Positions 24,080-32,357 of a stretch of 38,919 nucleotides of DNA are shown in pieces. This DNA is from Methanoregula sp. (GTDB lineage Archaea; Halobacteriota; Methanomicrobia; Methanomicrobiales; Methanospirillaceae). Under the pieces are notes generated by a model. It made no database searches, was not told the origin of the DNA, and saw only the letters and a program-made list of their open reading frames with translations. The translations under genes and the position numbers were made by a program. The DNA is taken from the NCBI GenBank assembly GCA_030651815.1, contig JAUSBW010000031.1, forward strand, positions 1-38,919. Direction: 5' to 3'. Positions within the stretch are counted from its first letter, which is position 1, and the number at the start of each line of letters is the position of its first letter.

Positions 24080-25753
24080 CTACCATATATGCCTGCGATA
24101 GTAAATGATGAGCAGCAGCAGGATTACGGCAATCACAATGATGATTTTGGGATAATCGGTTTTCGGTTCCGGAGATATCACCGGACTATTCCAGTCATCT
24201 TCAAACACCGTAAGGAAATACCGGGCAACCCCCGGGTGCTCGATGATGACTCCCGCCTCCCGGTTGAAATTAGGGGAGTTGCTGTTCCAGTTGATGCTGC
24301 TGACAAGCACGCGCTGCCCGTCAACGATTACGCCCTTGTTGTGGATCTTTTCAAGGTTACTTGCCGCAAGATCCGCACACCGCCCTTCGAGCGGGATCCG
24401 CTCGGTTGTACCGATACGGGTGATAAGGGCGGCCATCTCGTCATTGTCCTTCTCGTCTTTGATATTATACCAGTACGAGTCCAGCAACACCCTTACATGA
24501 ACACCGCGCCGGGATGCGTTGACAGCAGCTGCAAGATACGGATTAAGAGTTAAGGGCGTCTCGTTGGTGATATATGCCTGCTCGATCTCGATACTGGTTT
24601 GGGCGGACTGGATCAGATCAATGATCTGGCTGCTGGTGTCGGGAGAGATAACGGGTCTGACAGTAGCTCCGGAAAATTGTGAAGGTGTGAACTCAACTGC
24701 ATGTTTTCCTGCAGGTACCGTTTCGGGATTTCCCGGAGAGCCGTTGATGGGGATAATAAAAGGCCCGATGGAATCGGTCCTGTATACTGTTGAAAAATAC
24801 CCGGCAAGAGCAGGATCTTCAAGATACACCCCCCACCCACGGTTACTGTTGAAACCCGCAGGGGGAAATCCGCTGTACTTGAAATTCTCACTCGTGAGAA
24901 GGACCGCCCTGTGATCGATCACGAGATATTTTGCATGGGCGTAACGGTAGGGCGGATGAACATCTTTCCCGGAGGCCATCTGGAGAACGGGTATCCCGCC
25001 TGCATTCATCCTCCAGATCGCAGCATTCTCTTCCGGACTGATACCCCCTACGGGCCCTCCCTCGACAAGAACCGAAACATCCACACCCCTCTCCCGTGCT
25101 GCAATCAGGGAATCGGCCATCGCGGGGCTGGAAAATTCATAGACATTGAGAAGTATCTCATCGGATGCTTGATCCACAGCATAGGTGAACATCTCACTGG
25201 AGCAGTCCGGTGAGACAAAAGTTGTTACTGTCACATTATAGAATATTGCGGGTGCGAAGCGGGACTGCCCGATCATGAGGGGGCGGGGATCCCATACCCC
25301 GTTTTCGAAATAATGGACCTGCCCTTGCCGGGGTTTCACATCCTTTGGCCATGCAACACGCTGGATCAGTTCAGAGCCTTCGTACAGCAGCAGTTCATCC
25401 CCGGTGTTCGCAAGACGGAGTGGATCGCCGTTGATCACGTTGGGAACAACCGGTGAGTAATCCAGCCATTCGAATGCCGGCAACTTTCCATGACTTTGCA
25501 AAAATGCCGGGCCACTGCGGGCGATAGTCAGGGCGCCGTTGATACGGGTGCCGGGGGGAAAGCGGAATCCGCCCCTTCCATCCGAGACGGTGATACCATC
25601 AAGCGATCCATTGCCGGATAGCACCAGATACTCATCCATATCATTGTAAAGATATGGATCGGGACAGAATTCTGTAATCCTGACATCCGTGCCTGCATGT
25701 ACCACACCAGCGATGAGCAGGAGAGAGACGATAAACAGGCAGAACCGGCGCAT
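24080..25753 (-). CDS. Secreted, membrane-anchored phospholipase D-like protein
   Basis: A 557-aa extracytoplasmic protein. Residues 1-20 form a signal peptide (FCLFIVSLLLIAGVVHA). Residues 22-130 look like a lamin-tail-type beta domain (VRITEFCPDPYLYNDMDEYL). Two PLD catalytic motifs follow: HAKYLVID near residue 271 and HNKGVIVDG near residue 471, each with a following SSINWN or TSENFK segment as in the HKD superfamily. A C-terminal helix (IIIVIAVILLLLIIYY) and RRH end anchor it. The reaction could be on phospholipid or nucleic acid; the sequence does not say which. The promoter is in a 60-bp divergent region with a TATAAAAG box. Confidence 0.88.
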   Translation of the reverse strand: MRRFCLFIVSLLLIAGVVHAGTDVRITEFCPDPYLYNDMDEYLVLSGNGSLDGITVSDGRGGFRFPPGTRINGALTIARSGPAFLQSHGKLPAFEWLDYSPVVPNVINGDPLRLANTGDELLLYEGSELIQRVAWPKDVKPRQGQVHYFENGVWDPRPLMIGQSRFAPAIFYNVTVTTFVSPDCSSEMFTYAVDQASDEILLNVYEFSSPAMADSLIAARERGVDVSVLVEGGPVGGISPEENAAIWRMNAGGIPVLQMASGKDVHPPYRYAHAKYLVIDHRAVLLTSENFKYSGFPPAGFNSNRGWGVYLEDPALAGYFSTVYRTDSIGPFIIPINGSPGNPETVPAGKHAVEFTPSQFSGATVRPVISPDTSSQIIDLIQSAQTSIEIEQAYITNETPLTLNPYLAAAVNASRRGVHVRVLLDSYWYNIKDEKDNDEMAALITRIGTTERIPLEGRCADLAASNLEKIHNKGVIVDGQRVLVSSINWNSNSPNFNREAGVIIEHPGVARYFLTVFEDDWNSPVISPEPKTDYPKIIIVIAVILLLLIIYYRRHIW

Positions 25754-25813
25754 TAAGACTGTATAGTATCTCCATCCCCCTTTTATAATCTGGCGATATA
25801 ATTCTCTTAAAAG

Positions 25814-26434
25814 ATGGTGCAGGCAGGAAAGTCAATAAGAAACCCGCGAGCCCCGCTTGTAGTGAAACTGGGAGGAAGCCTGCATCACCGGATTCCGGAG
25901 ATCGTCCCGTTATTGTGCGGATCAGGACGTCCGCTGCTGGTTGTTTCCGGAGGGGGACTTTTTGCCGATGCAGTGAGGCAGGAACAAGTGGCGGATGATG
26001 CCGCACACTGGATGGCTGTCGCTGCCATGGAGCAGTATGCATGGGTTATTGCATCTCATGGAATGAGGACAACAGATATCCTCGCAGTGCCGGAAACAAC
26101 CGCAGTCTTTCTGCCCTATATCAGCATGAGGCAGCGTGATCCCCTCCCCCATTCATGGGATGTCACCTCCGACTCCATTGCTGCATGGATAGCAGCTGAA
26201 CTGGGAATTGAACTTCTCGTTCTCAAATCGGTTGACGGGATATTTCTCAAAGGAATCATTCAGGAACAGGTAACAATACCCATAAAAAATGATGTGGTAG
26301 ATCCGTTTTTCATTCCATTTGTCCTGAAACACCGGATAAAAACTACCATTATCAATGGAAAATCGGGCGTGGGTATTGAAAAATTTTTGAACTGTGAACC
26401 TGTCCTATGCACCAAAATCGGTACAACCTTTTAA
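25814..26434 (+). CDS. mfnE: Amino-acid-kinase family protein, probable MfnE (methanofuran synthesis)
   Basis: A 206-aa small kinase of the amino acid/UMP kinase fold: PLVVKLGGSLHHRIPEIVPL (ATP phosphate loop), PLLVVSGGGLFADAVR, WDVTSDSIAAWIAAELGIEL and LLVLKSVDGIF. Its short length and the TSDSIAAW motif fit MfnE, which phosphorylates 5-(aminomethyl)-3-furanmethanol phosphate to the diphosphate that is joined to tyramine in methanofuran. The assignment is by family resemblance and methanogen context. A GATATAATT box about 20 nt before ATG 25814 suggests a leaderless mRNA. Confidence 0.6.
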   Translation: MVQAGKSIRNPRAPLVVKLGGSLHHRIPEIVPLLCGSGRPLLVVSGGGLFADAVRQEQVADDAAHWMAVAAMEQYAWVIASHGMRTTDILAVPETTAVFLPYISMRQRDPLPHSWDVTSDSIAAWIAAELGIELLVLKSVDGIFLKGIIQEQVTIPIKNDVVDPFFIPFVLKHRIKTTIINGKSGVGIEKFLNCEPVLCTKIGTTF

Positions 26435-26477
26435 AGGTTCTAAAAGAGATACTACAGGAATCCTTGGAGGAACTATA

Positions 26478-26639
26478 ATGTCAGATAAAAAGTGTACATC
26501 CTGCAGTGCTCCGCTTGCAGAAGAGGGCGCAACGGAATTCGGGTGCCCCGCATGCGGTTTTGAGATCAACCGGTGTTACCGGTGCAGAGAACAGAGCATC
26601 CCCTACACCTGCCCGAAATGTGGATTTGGGGGACCGTAA
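26478..26639 (+). CDS. Small zinc-ribbon protein (HVO_2753-type)
   Basis: A 53-aa protein almost wholly made of two zinc ribbons: CTSCSAPLAEEG with FGCPACGFE, and CYRCREQSIPYTCPKCGFGG. This tiny family (DUF1610-like) is conserved in archaea next to the gene for elongation factor 1-beta, as here, and is thought to act in translation or RNA binding. ATG 26478 follows a GGAGGAAC ribosome site. The longer frame from 26394 lies over the end of the kinase gene. Only 3 nt separate it from the next gene. Confidence 0.88.
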   Translation: MSDKKCTSCSAPLAEEGATEFGCPACGFEINRCYRCREQSIPYTCPKCGFGGP

Positions 26640-26642
26640 AGC

Positions 26643-26900
26643 ATGGGAAGTGTTGCCGTCATTATGCGGGTGATGCCGGAATCACCCGAAGTCGATCTTG
26701 AACAACTCAAGAAGGCACTCAAAGCAAAACTGCCCGGTATTCAGGACATGCAGATAGAGCCAATCGGATTTGGCTTAAAGGCGATCAAACTTGCCGCAGT
26801 TGTCAATGACTGTGGGGGGGAGACGGATGCAATCGAGAAGTCCCTCAATGAGATTGCGGGCGTTGAGCGGGCAGAGATTATTGAAGTGACACTGAACTAA
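26643..26900 (+). CDS. Translation elongation factor 1-beta
   Basis: An 85-aa archaeal aEF-1beta, the guanine nucleotide exchange factor for EF-1alpha. The whole protein is one alpha/beta sandwich: MGSVAVIMRVMPESPEVDLE, IEPIGFGLKAIKLAAVVND and a C-terminal EKSLNEIAGVERAEIIEV. It is the normal length and forms an operon with the zinc-ribbon gene. Confidence 0.93.
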   Translation: MGSVAVIMRVMPESPEVDLEQLKKALKAKLPGIQDMQIEPIGFGLKAIKLAAVVNDCGGETDAIEKSLNEIAGVERAEIIEVTLN

Positions 26901-26910
26901 AACAGTCAGT

Positions 26911-26937
26911 TTATCTCTTTTTTTTCACTTATTTTTC
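26911..26937. terminator. T-rich bidirectional terminator
   Basis: A run of eight T at 26918-26925 and a second T5 follow the aEF-1beta stop. The convergent mdh gene ends at 26929, inside the tract. The T-runs are on the plus strand, so the signal suits the aEF-1beta transcript better. Confidence 0.45.
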
Positions 26938-27882
26938 AAGAGATGCCATAACATTCCGGGTGATTGCCCGTATCTTTTCAACGGATTTGCGGAATGCCAT
27001 CACTTCCGATTCATCGATCCTGATAGAGATTGGAAAAACACCCTGACAATTCACGCGGGCTGGTACACCGATGCATACATCACCCTCGCTGACGCCATGC
27101 ACTTCCTCTTTGATATAGGCAGACACGGTCAGGATACGGTTTTCATCGCTGATCACAGTCTTTACCAGCGAGGCGATCGCCTCTCCGGGCCCATAGACAG
27201 TTGAACCCTTGTTTTTTATGATCTCTTCACCGCTGGTCTTTACTGAATGGATAATATCCTGAACCGGCAGATGAGAAAATGTCGGCAGATTCGAGATCTT
27301 GATGCCACCAATCGTTGTCGCAGACCAGAGAGGTACCAGGCTGTCGCCGTGCTCCCCGATTATGCGCGTGTGGACTTCACTCACATGCACCTTGAAGTAC
27401 GCAGCTATTAAGGATTTTAAGCGCATCGAATCCAGGTGCGTTCCCAGTCCGAATACCTGGCTGGGTGGAAGACCTGAGCTTTTCAGGGCAACACAGGTCA
27501 TCACATCGACGGGGTTTGTCACTACCAGGATCTTGGTTTGCGGTGCGATGACACCGATTGCCTGTGCAAGCGGTGCGATGATTCTTGCATTTCCAACAGC
27601 AAGGTCCATACGATTCTGGCCGGGTGTGCGCGGAGCACCTGCAGTTATTACAACAACAGCGGATCCGGCTGCATCTTTTATATTGGTCGTCCAGTTGATC
27701 CTTACATCGGTTCCCCGTGCGGCAAATGAATCGACAAGGTCCTGGGTAATTCCTTTTAAAAGAGACTCGCGCCCTTCCCGCCCGTAGAGCAGGATCTCAC
27801 TCACATGAGGGATCGACGAAATTGCATGTGCGGCAAACATCCCCACATTGCCTGTCGCCCCAATGATGGTCACTTTTGCCAT
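26929..27882 (-). CDS. mdh: Malate dehydrogenase (LDH/MDH family)
   Basis: A 317-aa NAD(P)-dependent dehydrogenase interconverting malate and oxaloacetate. The Rossmann motif is TIIGATGNVGMFAAH. VVVITAGAPRTPGQNRMDLA holds a substrate-binding Arg, with VVTNPVDVMT and the HTRIIGEHGDSLVPLWS catalytic loop carrying the His of the His-Asp pair. The GATGNVG (not GAGxVG) motif is typical of methanogen MDH. In Methanomicrobiales it feeds the reductive partial TCA pathway. No ribosome site is seen. ATG 27882 is only 13 nt after the end of the SRP RNA gene, so it may be read from that promoter. Confidence 0.93.
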   Translation of the reverse strand: MAKVTIIGATGNVGMFAAHAISSIPHVSEILLYGREGRESLLKGITQDLVDSFAARGTDVRINWTTNIKDAAGSAVVVITAGAPRTPGQNRMDLAVGNARIIAPLAQAIGVIAPQTKILVVTNPVDVMTCVALKSSGLPPSQVFGLGTHLDSMRLKSLIAAYFKVHVSEVHTRIIGEHGDSLVPLWSATTIGGIKISNLPTFSHLPVQDIIHSVKTSGEEIIKNKGSTVYGPGEAIASLVKTVISDENRILTVSAYIKEEVHGVSEGDVCIGVPARVNCQGVFPISIRIDESEVMAFRKSVEKIRAITRNVMASLEK

Positions 27883-27895
27883 GATAATCGTAAAT

Positions 27896-28202
27896 GGGGA
27901 CGCGTTATCGGTCGACTGTACGTTACTACGTTTACCAAAGCATTCATCCTCCGCCCCGTTACCCCATGGGCGCCAAATGTCTACGGTAAGTCTGCTCCCT
28001 TCCGGGCCTGAACCGGTCCCCGCAGCAACAGGTCGCCATTCCCTCCGGAATATTGATACCTGGCCATCGACCTCATGGGACGAGGTTTCACAGTCAGAAC
28101 GCAGAGGCTCCCGCAGGCCGTTGCAGCCTTCGTCAAACTTCGCCCCCCGCGTAACGACGGTTTCAGGTTACAGGTGACGCCGAACCACCCGGGCTAGTCC
28201 CC
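27896..28202 (-). ncRNA. ffs: Archaeal signal recognition particle 7S RNA
   Basis: Read on the minus strand, the region holds the SRP helix 8 signature GGCCCGGAAGGGAGCAG (27992-28008) with the GGAAG tetraloop, then ACTTACCGTAGACA. The 5' part reads GGGGACTAGCCCGGGTGGTT, the conserved 5' domain. The ends GGGGAC (28202) and GTCCCC (27896) pair, giving about 307 nt, the usual archaeal size. It is the RNA scaffold of SRP54/SRP19, targeting secreted and membrane proteins such as the S-layer protein. Confidence 0.95.
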
Positions 28203-28287
28203 ATATACCTTTGTACCTAGCTCAATAAAGGCTTTTTACCCGATCAGAGAATCGCATCTGCAATCACGCAGCAAAAAGAGGAGGCAC

Positions 28288-29319
28288 TCATGGGATGAAC
28301 AGATCCCCGCCGATTTTTTCTTTCCATTCGCGCTCGATCTGCTGTATTGCCAGCGTGTCTTTTTTATCAAAGAGATCCAGTGCAGTCACCGGTGCGCTCT
28401 GAGGGGGGATCACCGTATAAAGTCTCCTGAAATCCCCCTGGTAAATTTCGATTTTCTGCTCACCTTCGGTCTCGGCGATTTTTATTGGATTTTTCACAAC
28501 CGGGTGCTTTTGCATATCCTCCATCTGCTCGAATATCCTGACCCTGCTGACCCTGAAATACTCCCGGTTCACTTCGAGATTGAAGGCGGACCAGAACGCC
28601 GATGCATACCATGCATCATTCATGATCACATGCGGCACACCGAGACATGCTGCCGTAAGTCCGAGTGTCCCGACACCGGAACAGGCATCAATAAACATCT
28701 TTGCCGGTGGTATTCCCACATGCTGTTCCAATGCCCGGATCTTAGGCGCGTATCCCCGTGAAAATTCGATATGGATCAGTGACTGCTGTTTGTACATGAC
28801 AAGAGGCCCGCTCCTGAGCGGGAAGATGTCAGCCCGTACATCGCACCCTGCCAGAAGATCATAGACTCGTGGCACTGACTTTAAGTCAGCGTTTGCAATA
28901 CCCGGCACAAAATCTCCGGTTTTTACCACCCCCCGCAGTTCAGGTACTTCACTCATCAGCCGTTCTGCGGTCTTTTTTGTTGCTTTCCGGGTTAAAAGCA
29001 CGAGGGATTTATCAGAAAGAAATGGCGGGCGTTCCACAGGAAATCCCGGGTGGATGAGCGGTGAACCCACTGCGATCAACGGTTCAGTGGGTTTCATATC
29101 CCCTTCATCTACCATGATCACGTACAGGTGGGCAAAAACTTCATCGATAAACCGTTTCCCGCAGGAGCAGGGTAAGGCGTATTCGAGTGTGGGGAGCGGG
29201 GCCCGTTTGTCCAGTACGCGGGCACTGCAGTCTGCACAGGGGCGGAACAGTGACGGGAGTGTGACAAGAATATCTTTTGCTGATCTGACACAGTCCATCT
29301 GGCAGACAGGGCACTTCAT
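28288..29319 (-). CDS. Zinc-ribbon plus SAM-methyltransferase-like protein
   Basis: A 343-aa protein. The N-terminal 70 residues carry four Cys pairs (CPVCQMDC, RPCADCSA, LPCSCGKR), a zinc-binding head. The C-terminal half contains MFIDACSGVGTLGLTAACLG, a class I SAM-binding loop, followed by VIMNDAWYASAFWSAFNLEV, placing an Asn-Asp after strand 4. This resembles the methyltransferase fold used on RNA or protein, but I do not recognise the family. ATG 29319 is chosen by a GGGAG site 4 nt before it. The gene lies just downstream of tRNA-Asn and tRNA-Met on the same strand. Confidence 0.65.
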   Translation of the reverse strand: MKCPVCQMDCVRSAKDILVTLPSLFRPCADCSARVLDKRAPLPTLEYALPCSCGKRFIDEVFAHLYVIMVDEGDMKPTEPLIAVGSPLIHPGFPVERPPFLSDKSLVLLTRKATKKTAERLMSEVPELRGVVKTGDFVPGIANADLKSVPRVYDLLAGCDVRADIFPLRSGPLVMYKQQSLIHIEFSRGYAPKIRALEQHVGIPPAKMFIDACSGVGTLGLTAACLGVPHVIMNDAWYASAFWSAFNLEVNREYFRVSRVRIFEQMEDMQKHPVVKNPIKIAETEGEQKIEIYQGDFRRLYTVIPPQSAPVTALDLFDKKDTLAIQQIEREWKEKIGGDLFIP

Positions 29320-29411
29320 CATGCTCCCTTTGTACTTCTTTGTAATAGAAACTTTTTCAATCGTTTCCAGAAAAAACCCCATTTTCCGGGGAGTGAAACA
29401 TCAAAAAACAG

Positions 29412-29486
29412 TGGGCCCGAAGGGATTCGAACCCATGACCGCCCGGTTATGAGCCGGGCGCTCTGACCGGACTGAGCTACGGGCCC
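29412..29486 (-). tRNA. tRNA-Met (CAT), probably elongator
   Basis: Read on the minus strand, acceptor GGGCCCG pairs with CGGGCCC. The stem CCCGG/CCGGG holds loop CTCATAA with anticodon CAT. T-loop GTTCGAATC, discriminator A, no CCA. Ile2 (lysidine/agmatidine) or initiator identity cannot be fully excluded from sequence alone. Confidence 0.88.
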
Positions 29487-29491
29487 AAAAA

Positions 29492-29564
29492 CGCCCCCCA
29501 CAGGGCTCGAACCTGTGACATTCGGATTAACAGTCCGACACTCTACCAACTGAGTTAGGGAGGC
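29492..29564 (-). tRNA. tRNA-Asn (GTT)
   Basis: Read on the minus strand, GCCTCCC pairs with GGGGGGC (one G-T pair). The stem CGGAC...ATCCG region holds loop CTGTTAA with anticodon GTT. Discriminator G, no CCA. Six bases separate it from tRNA-Met, so the two are one transcript. Confidence 0.93.
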
Positions 29565-29574
29565 ACATTGGTGC

Positions 29575-29595
29575 GGCTTATTATATTCTTTTTGG
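29575..29595 (-). promoter_or_regulatory. tRNA-Asn/tRNA-Met promoter
   Basis: On the minus strand, AAAAAGAATATAATAAGCC gives a purine-rich BRE and a TATA-like box. It lies roughly 15-25 nt upstream of the mature tRNA-Asn 5' end, near the expected distance. Confidence 0.45.
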
Positions 29596-29662
29596 GGGCT
29601 TTTAAAGGTAACTATGAGGTCAATCGAAGCTGAAGATGAGGGAAATAAGAGATCATACCGGA

Positions 29663-29948
29663 TCACGGACGCTTCATCGCCACGAGCAACCATATCAGGT
29701 CATCCAGATCCCCGTTGAGATGCTTAAACAATTCTGCAGTCCGCGATGTGGCAACTGCACCTTCCGGTGATGCGCAGATATACCCAAATTGTTCCAGTAC
29801 ATGGAGGGAGTAGCGGATCCTGTGTGAAGGGAGGTTAAGCAGCTCGCCCAAGTTTCATGATGCCGACAGGCTCGTGATCTGCTACTGCTTTTGCCACCTC
29901 AATATGGCGGCTCGGCAGCTCGATCTCGTCCTTCATCTTCCTGAGCAT
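29663..29948 (-). pseudogene. wHTH transcriptional regulator with a single-base frameshift
   Basis: From ATG 29948 (GGAG 4 nt upstream) the frame reads MLRKMKDEIELPSRHIEVAK to VGIMKLG, then runs into a stop. One base on, in the next frame, it continues ELLNLPSHRIRYSLHVLEQF through a wing to VAMKRP* at 29663. Together they make a complete, roughly 95-residue winged-helix protein of the COG3432-like archaeal type. One extra G in the GGG at 29847-29849 is the whole defect, which points to a recent mutation, a sequence error, or a slippage site. Confidence 0.6.
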
Positions 29949-29977
29949 AATTCTCCAAAAAATACCACAACGCCAGA

Positions 29978-30253
29978 TTATTCTGTCTTCTCTTTCTGTT
30001 TGGGTTCATCCCCTTCTTTGCTCTTCTTCGGCTGCGCATAGAGCCAGGCTTTCGTTTCCCGGTATCTCTTTACAAAGTCAAGGGAAAGAACCAGTGCAAG
30101 TATGAGCATTACGAGAATGGCAATGGGGGTGTACTGGGAACGGACTATGAAAAAGATAATAACTGACAGTGCTACGAGCAGCACAATGATATTGAGCTCA
30201 ATAGTGAGCCCATAAAATTTCAATCTAAACCGGTTTTTGGCATCTTCTTCCAT
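29978..30253 (-). CDS. Small two-helix membrane protein
   Basis: A 91-aa protein with a charged N-terminus (EEDAKNRFRLKFYGL), two hydrophobic helices (NIIVLLVALSVIIFFIV and PIAILVMLILALVLSL) separated by a short turn, and a Lys/Glu-rich cytoplasmic tail (PKKSKEGDEPKQKEKTE). I do not recognise the family. A GTG one codon upstream (30256) is an alternative start. It diverges from the peptidase genes. Confidence 0.6.
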   Translation of the reverse strand: MEEDAKNRFRLKFYGLTIELNIIVLLVALSVIIFFIVRSQYTPIAILVMLILALVLSLDFVKRYRETKAWLYAQPKKSKEGDEPKQKEKTE

Positions 30254-30313
30254 CACTGGAATGTCAACTCCGGAATAAAAGTACTTGACGTTTCAGCGCA
30301 TATATCAACCCAG

Positions 30314-31441
30314 ATGGACCTCTTATCCAGTGCAGTCAGAAAAAGCGGTGCCGATGCATTCGTGATGTACGCATCCTCACGCGACGCAGATATGCGTTAC
30401 CTGACAAAATTTGTGACCAGTGACCCTTTTGTCTATTTTAAAAAGGTGAACAGAGCTGGTGTGATCATTGTCTCCCGGATGGAGACCGGGCGCGCGTCCC
30501 GTGAGTCCACTGCATCCATTATAACCCGCACGCAGGCAGGGCTTCCTGATATCTTAAAAACCGAAAAAGATCCCTGGAAGGCAACTGCAAAGATGATCGC
30601 CGGGCAGGTAGGAAAAAAAGTGCTGGTCCCTCCCAATTTCCCGGTCGCACTGGCACAGGCGCTGGGTGAATTCTGCACGGTTGCAGTAGACAGCGGAACA
30701 GTCCCTGCAATACGGGAAACCAAGAGCAGGGATGAGATAAAAGCGATGAAGCACGTCCAGAAGGTAACAGAGACAGCAATGGGTGTAGCAGTCTCACTGA
30801 TCCGGCGCGCTACCGTAAAAAAAGGCATACTGTATGCTGATGGAAAGCCGCTGACATCAGAGATGATCAAATTCTCCATGCACTCACTTCTTCTCGAACA
30901 CGGGTGCACTGCGGTAGATACCATCGTCTCATGCGGGGAAGAGACTGCAGTGCCGCACATGACCGGCACCGGCCCCTTAAAAGCGGACGAACCGATCGTA
31001 ATCGACCTGTTTCCCTGCGACGAGAAAACAGGATATTACGCAGATATGACGCGCACTGTGGTAAAAGGTGAACCTGCCCCCGAAATCCGTGATATGTACG
31101 CCGCTCTGCGTGAAGCAAAACAACTGGGCATCTCGCAGGTAAAAGCCGGGGTATCCGGGGCAGTTGTTTACCAGTCCGTTGTGGACTTTTTCAAAGAGCA
31201 CGGGTATGAAAGTGACACACGGGGATTTGTCCATAACCTCGGGCATGGTGTCGGTCTTCAGGTGCATGAACTGCCCACCTTAGGCCCGGCAGGAAAAGAA
31301 CTCAGGGCGGGCAGCGTGATCACGGTCGAACCGGGGCTCTACTATCTGGGCATCGGAGGAGTGCGTCTCGAAGATATAGGGGAGGTCACCACAAAAGGGT
31401 TTAACAATTTCACGAAATTTCCGGAGGATCTCATCGTATGA
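30314..31441 (+). CDS. M24B Xaa-Pro dipeptidase-like peptidase
   Basis: A 375-aa creatinase/aminopeptidase P-fold protein with an N-terminal creatinase_N domain and a C-terminal pita-bread catalytic domain. The five metal ligands are visible: Asp in IVIDLFPCDEKT and YYADMTRTVV, His in HNLGHGVGLQVHE, Glu in ITVEPGLYY and Glu in GVRLEDIGEV. It probably hydrolyses Xaa-Pro dipeptides or N-terminal Xaa-Pro peptide bonds. The stop overlaps the next start as ATGA. It faces the small membrane protein gene across about 60 bp. Confidence 0.9.
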   Translation: MDLLSSAVRKSGADAFVMYASSRDADMRYLTKFVTSDPFVYFKKVNRAGVIIVSRMETGRASRESTASIITRTQAGLPDILKTEKDPWKATAKMIAGQVGKKVLVPPNFPVALAQALGEFCTVAVDSGTVPAIRETKSRDEIKAMKHVQKVTETAMGVAVSLIRRATVKKGILYADGKPLTSEMIKFSMHSLLLEHGCTAVDTIVSCGEETAVPHMTGTGPLKADEPIVIDLFPCDEKTGYYADMTRTVVKGEPAPEIRDMYAALREAKQLGISQVKAGVSGAVVYQSVVDFFKEHGYESDTRGFVHNLGHGVGLQVHELPTLGPAGKELRAGSVITVEPGLYYLGIGGVRLEDIGEVTTKGFNNFTKFPEDLIV

Positions 31442-32313
31442 ATGACGAAATCTTTGAAAAGTACCGTGAAGCCGGTGTCATCGCTTCGGGGATTCTTTGC
31501 GAGGGGGCAAAAGGAATCAGGGTAGGGGAATCCTACTTTGATCTCGTGGAATGCATCGAATCGAGGATCAGGGAGGAAGGCGTTTCGCTCGCGTTTCCTC
31601 TCAACCTCTCCTTAAACGAGGATGCTGCCCATGACACCGCTTCCCCCGCCGATAAACGGATATTTGAGAAAGGGGATGTGGCAAAACTTGATCTCGGGGT
31701 CCACATTGACGGGTATATCGCAGACACGGCAACCACCGTTGATCTGGGCAGCAACTCCCTGCTCCTTGCAGCATCGGAGCAGGCGCTCGAAGCGGCAATA
31801 AAAAAGGTCAGGCCGGGCGCGACTGCCGGTGAACTCGGTGCCGCAATCCAGCACGAGATCGAGAGTCGGGGCTATCGCCCGATCGCAAACCTGACCGGGC
31901 ACGGGCTTGACCGGTATGTTCTTCACCGCGCACCCACCATCCCCAATGTCGGCATCAACGGAGGGATCGTGCTCGAAGAAGGGATGGTCTTTGCGATCGA
32001 GCCGTTCGCTACTACGGGAAGCGGCCATGTGGGGGAGAAATCACGGATGGAGATCTATTCCCAGATCTCACAAAAACCCGTGCGGATCCCGGCAGCGCGT
32101 GCCATCCTCGAAACAGTGAAGGATCGCCACGGACTCCCGTTTTCCCGCCGCTGGCTCACAGAACGGAAACGGGACATCGCACTCCTGGCACTGGTCAGGT
32201 CCCAGACGATCCATGCGTACCCGGTCCTTGCCGATATCCCGGGTTCACTCGTATCCCAGCACGAGCATACGGTGATCGTGACTGCTGATGGCTGCGTCGT
32301 CACAACACGATGA
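31438..32313 (+). CDS. map: Methionine aminopeptidase (type II)
   Basis: A 291-aa type II (archaeal/eukaryotic) MetAP that removes initiator Met. Metal ligands: Asp in VAKLDLGVHIDG and IADTATTVDLG, His in LTGHGLDRYVLH, Glu in FAIEPFATTG and Glu in HEHTVIVTADG. The insert of about 60 residues (RAILETVKDRHGLPFSRRWL) is the type II helical subdomain. It is translationally coupled to the upstream M24B peptidase. Confidence 0.95.
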   Translation: MNDEIFEKYREAGVIASGILCEGAKGIRVGESYFDLVECIESRIREEGVSLAFPLNLSLNEDAAHDTASPADKRIFEKGDVAKLDLGVHIDGYIADTATTVDLGSNSLLLAASEQALEAAIKKVRPGATAGELGAAIQHEIESRGYRPIANLTGHGLDRYVLHRAPTIPNVGINGGIVLEEGMVFAIEPFATTGSGHVGEKSRMEIYSQISQKPVRIPAARAILETVKDRHGLPFSRRWLTERKRDIALLALVRSQTIHAYPVLADIPGSLVSQHEHTVIVTADGCVVTTR

Positions 32314-32357
32314 GATAGCCTTATTCACTTCGGAAAAGAATAATTGAGGTTACAACC

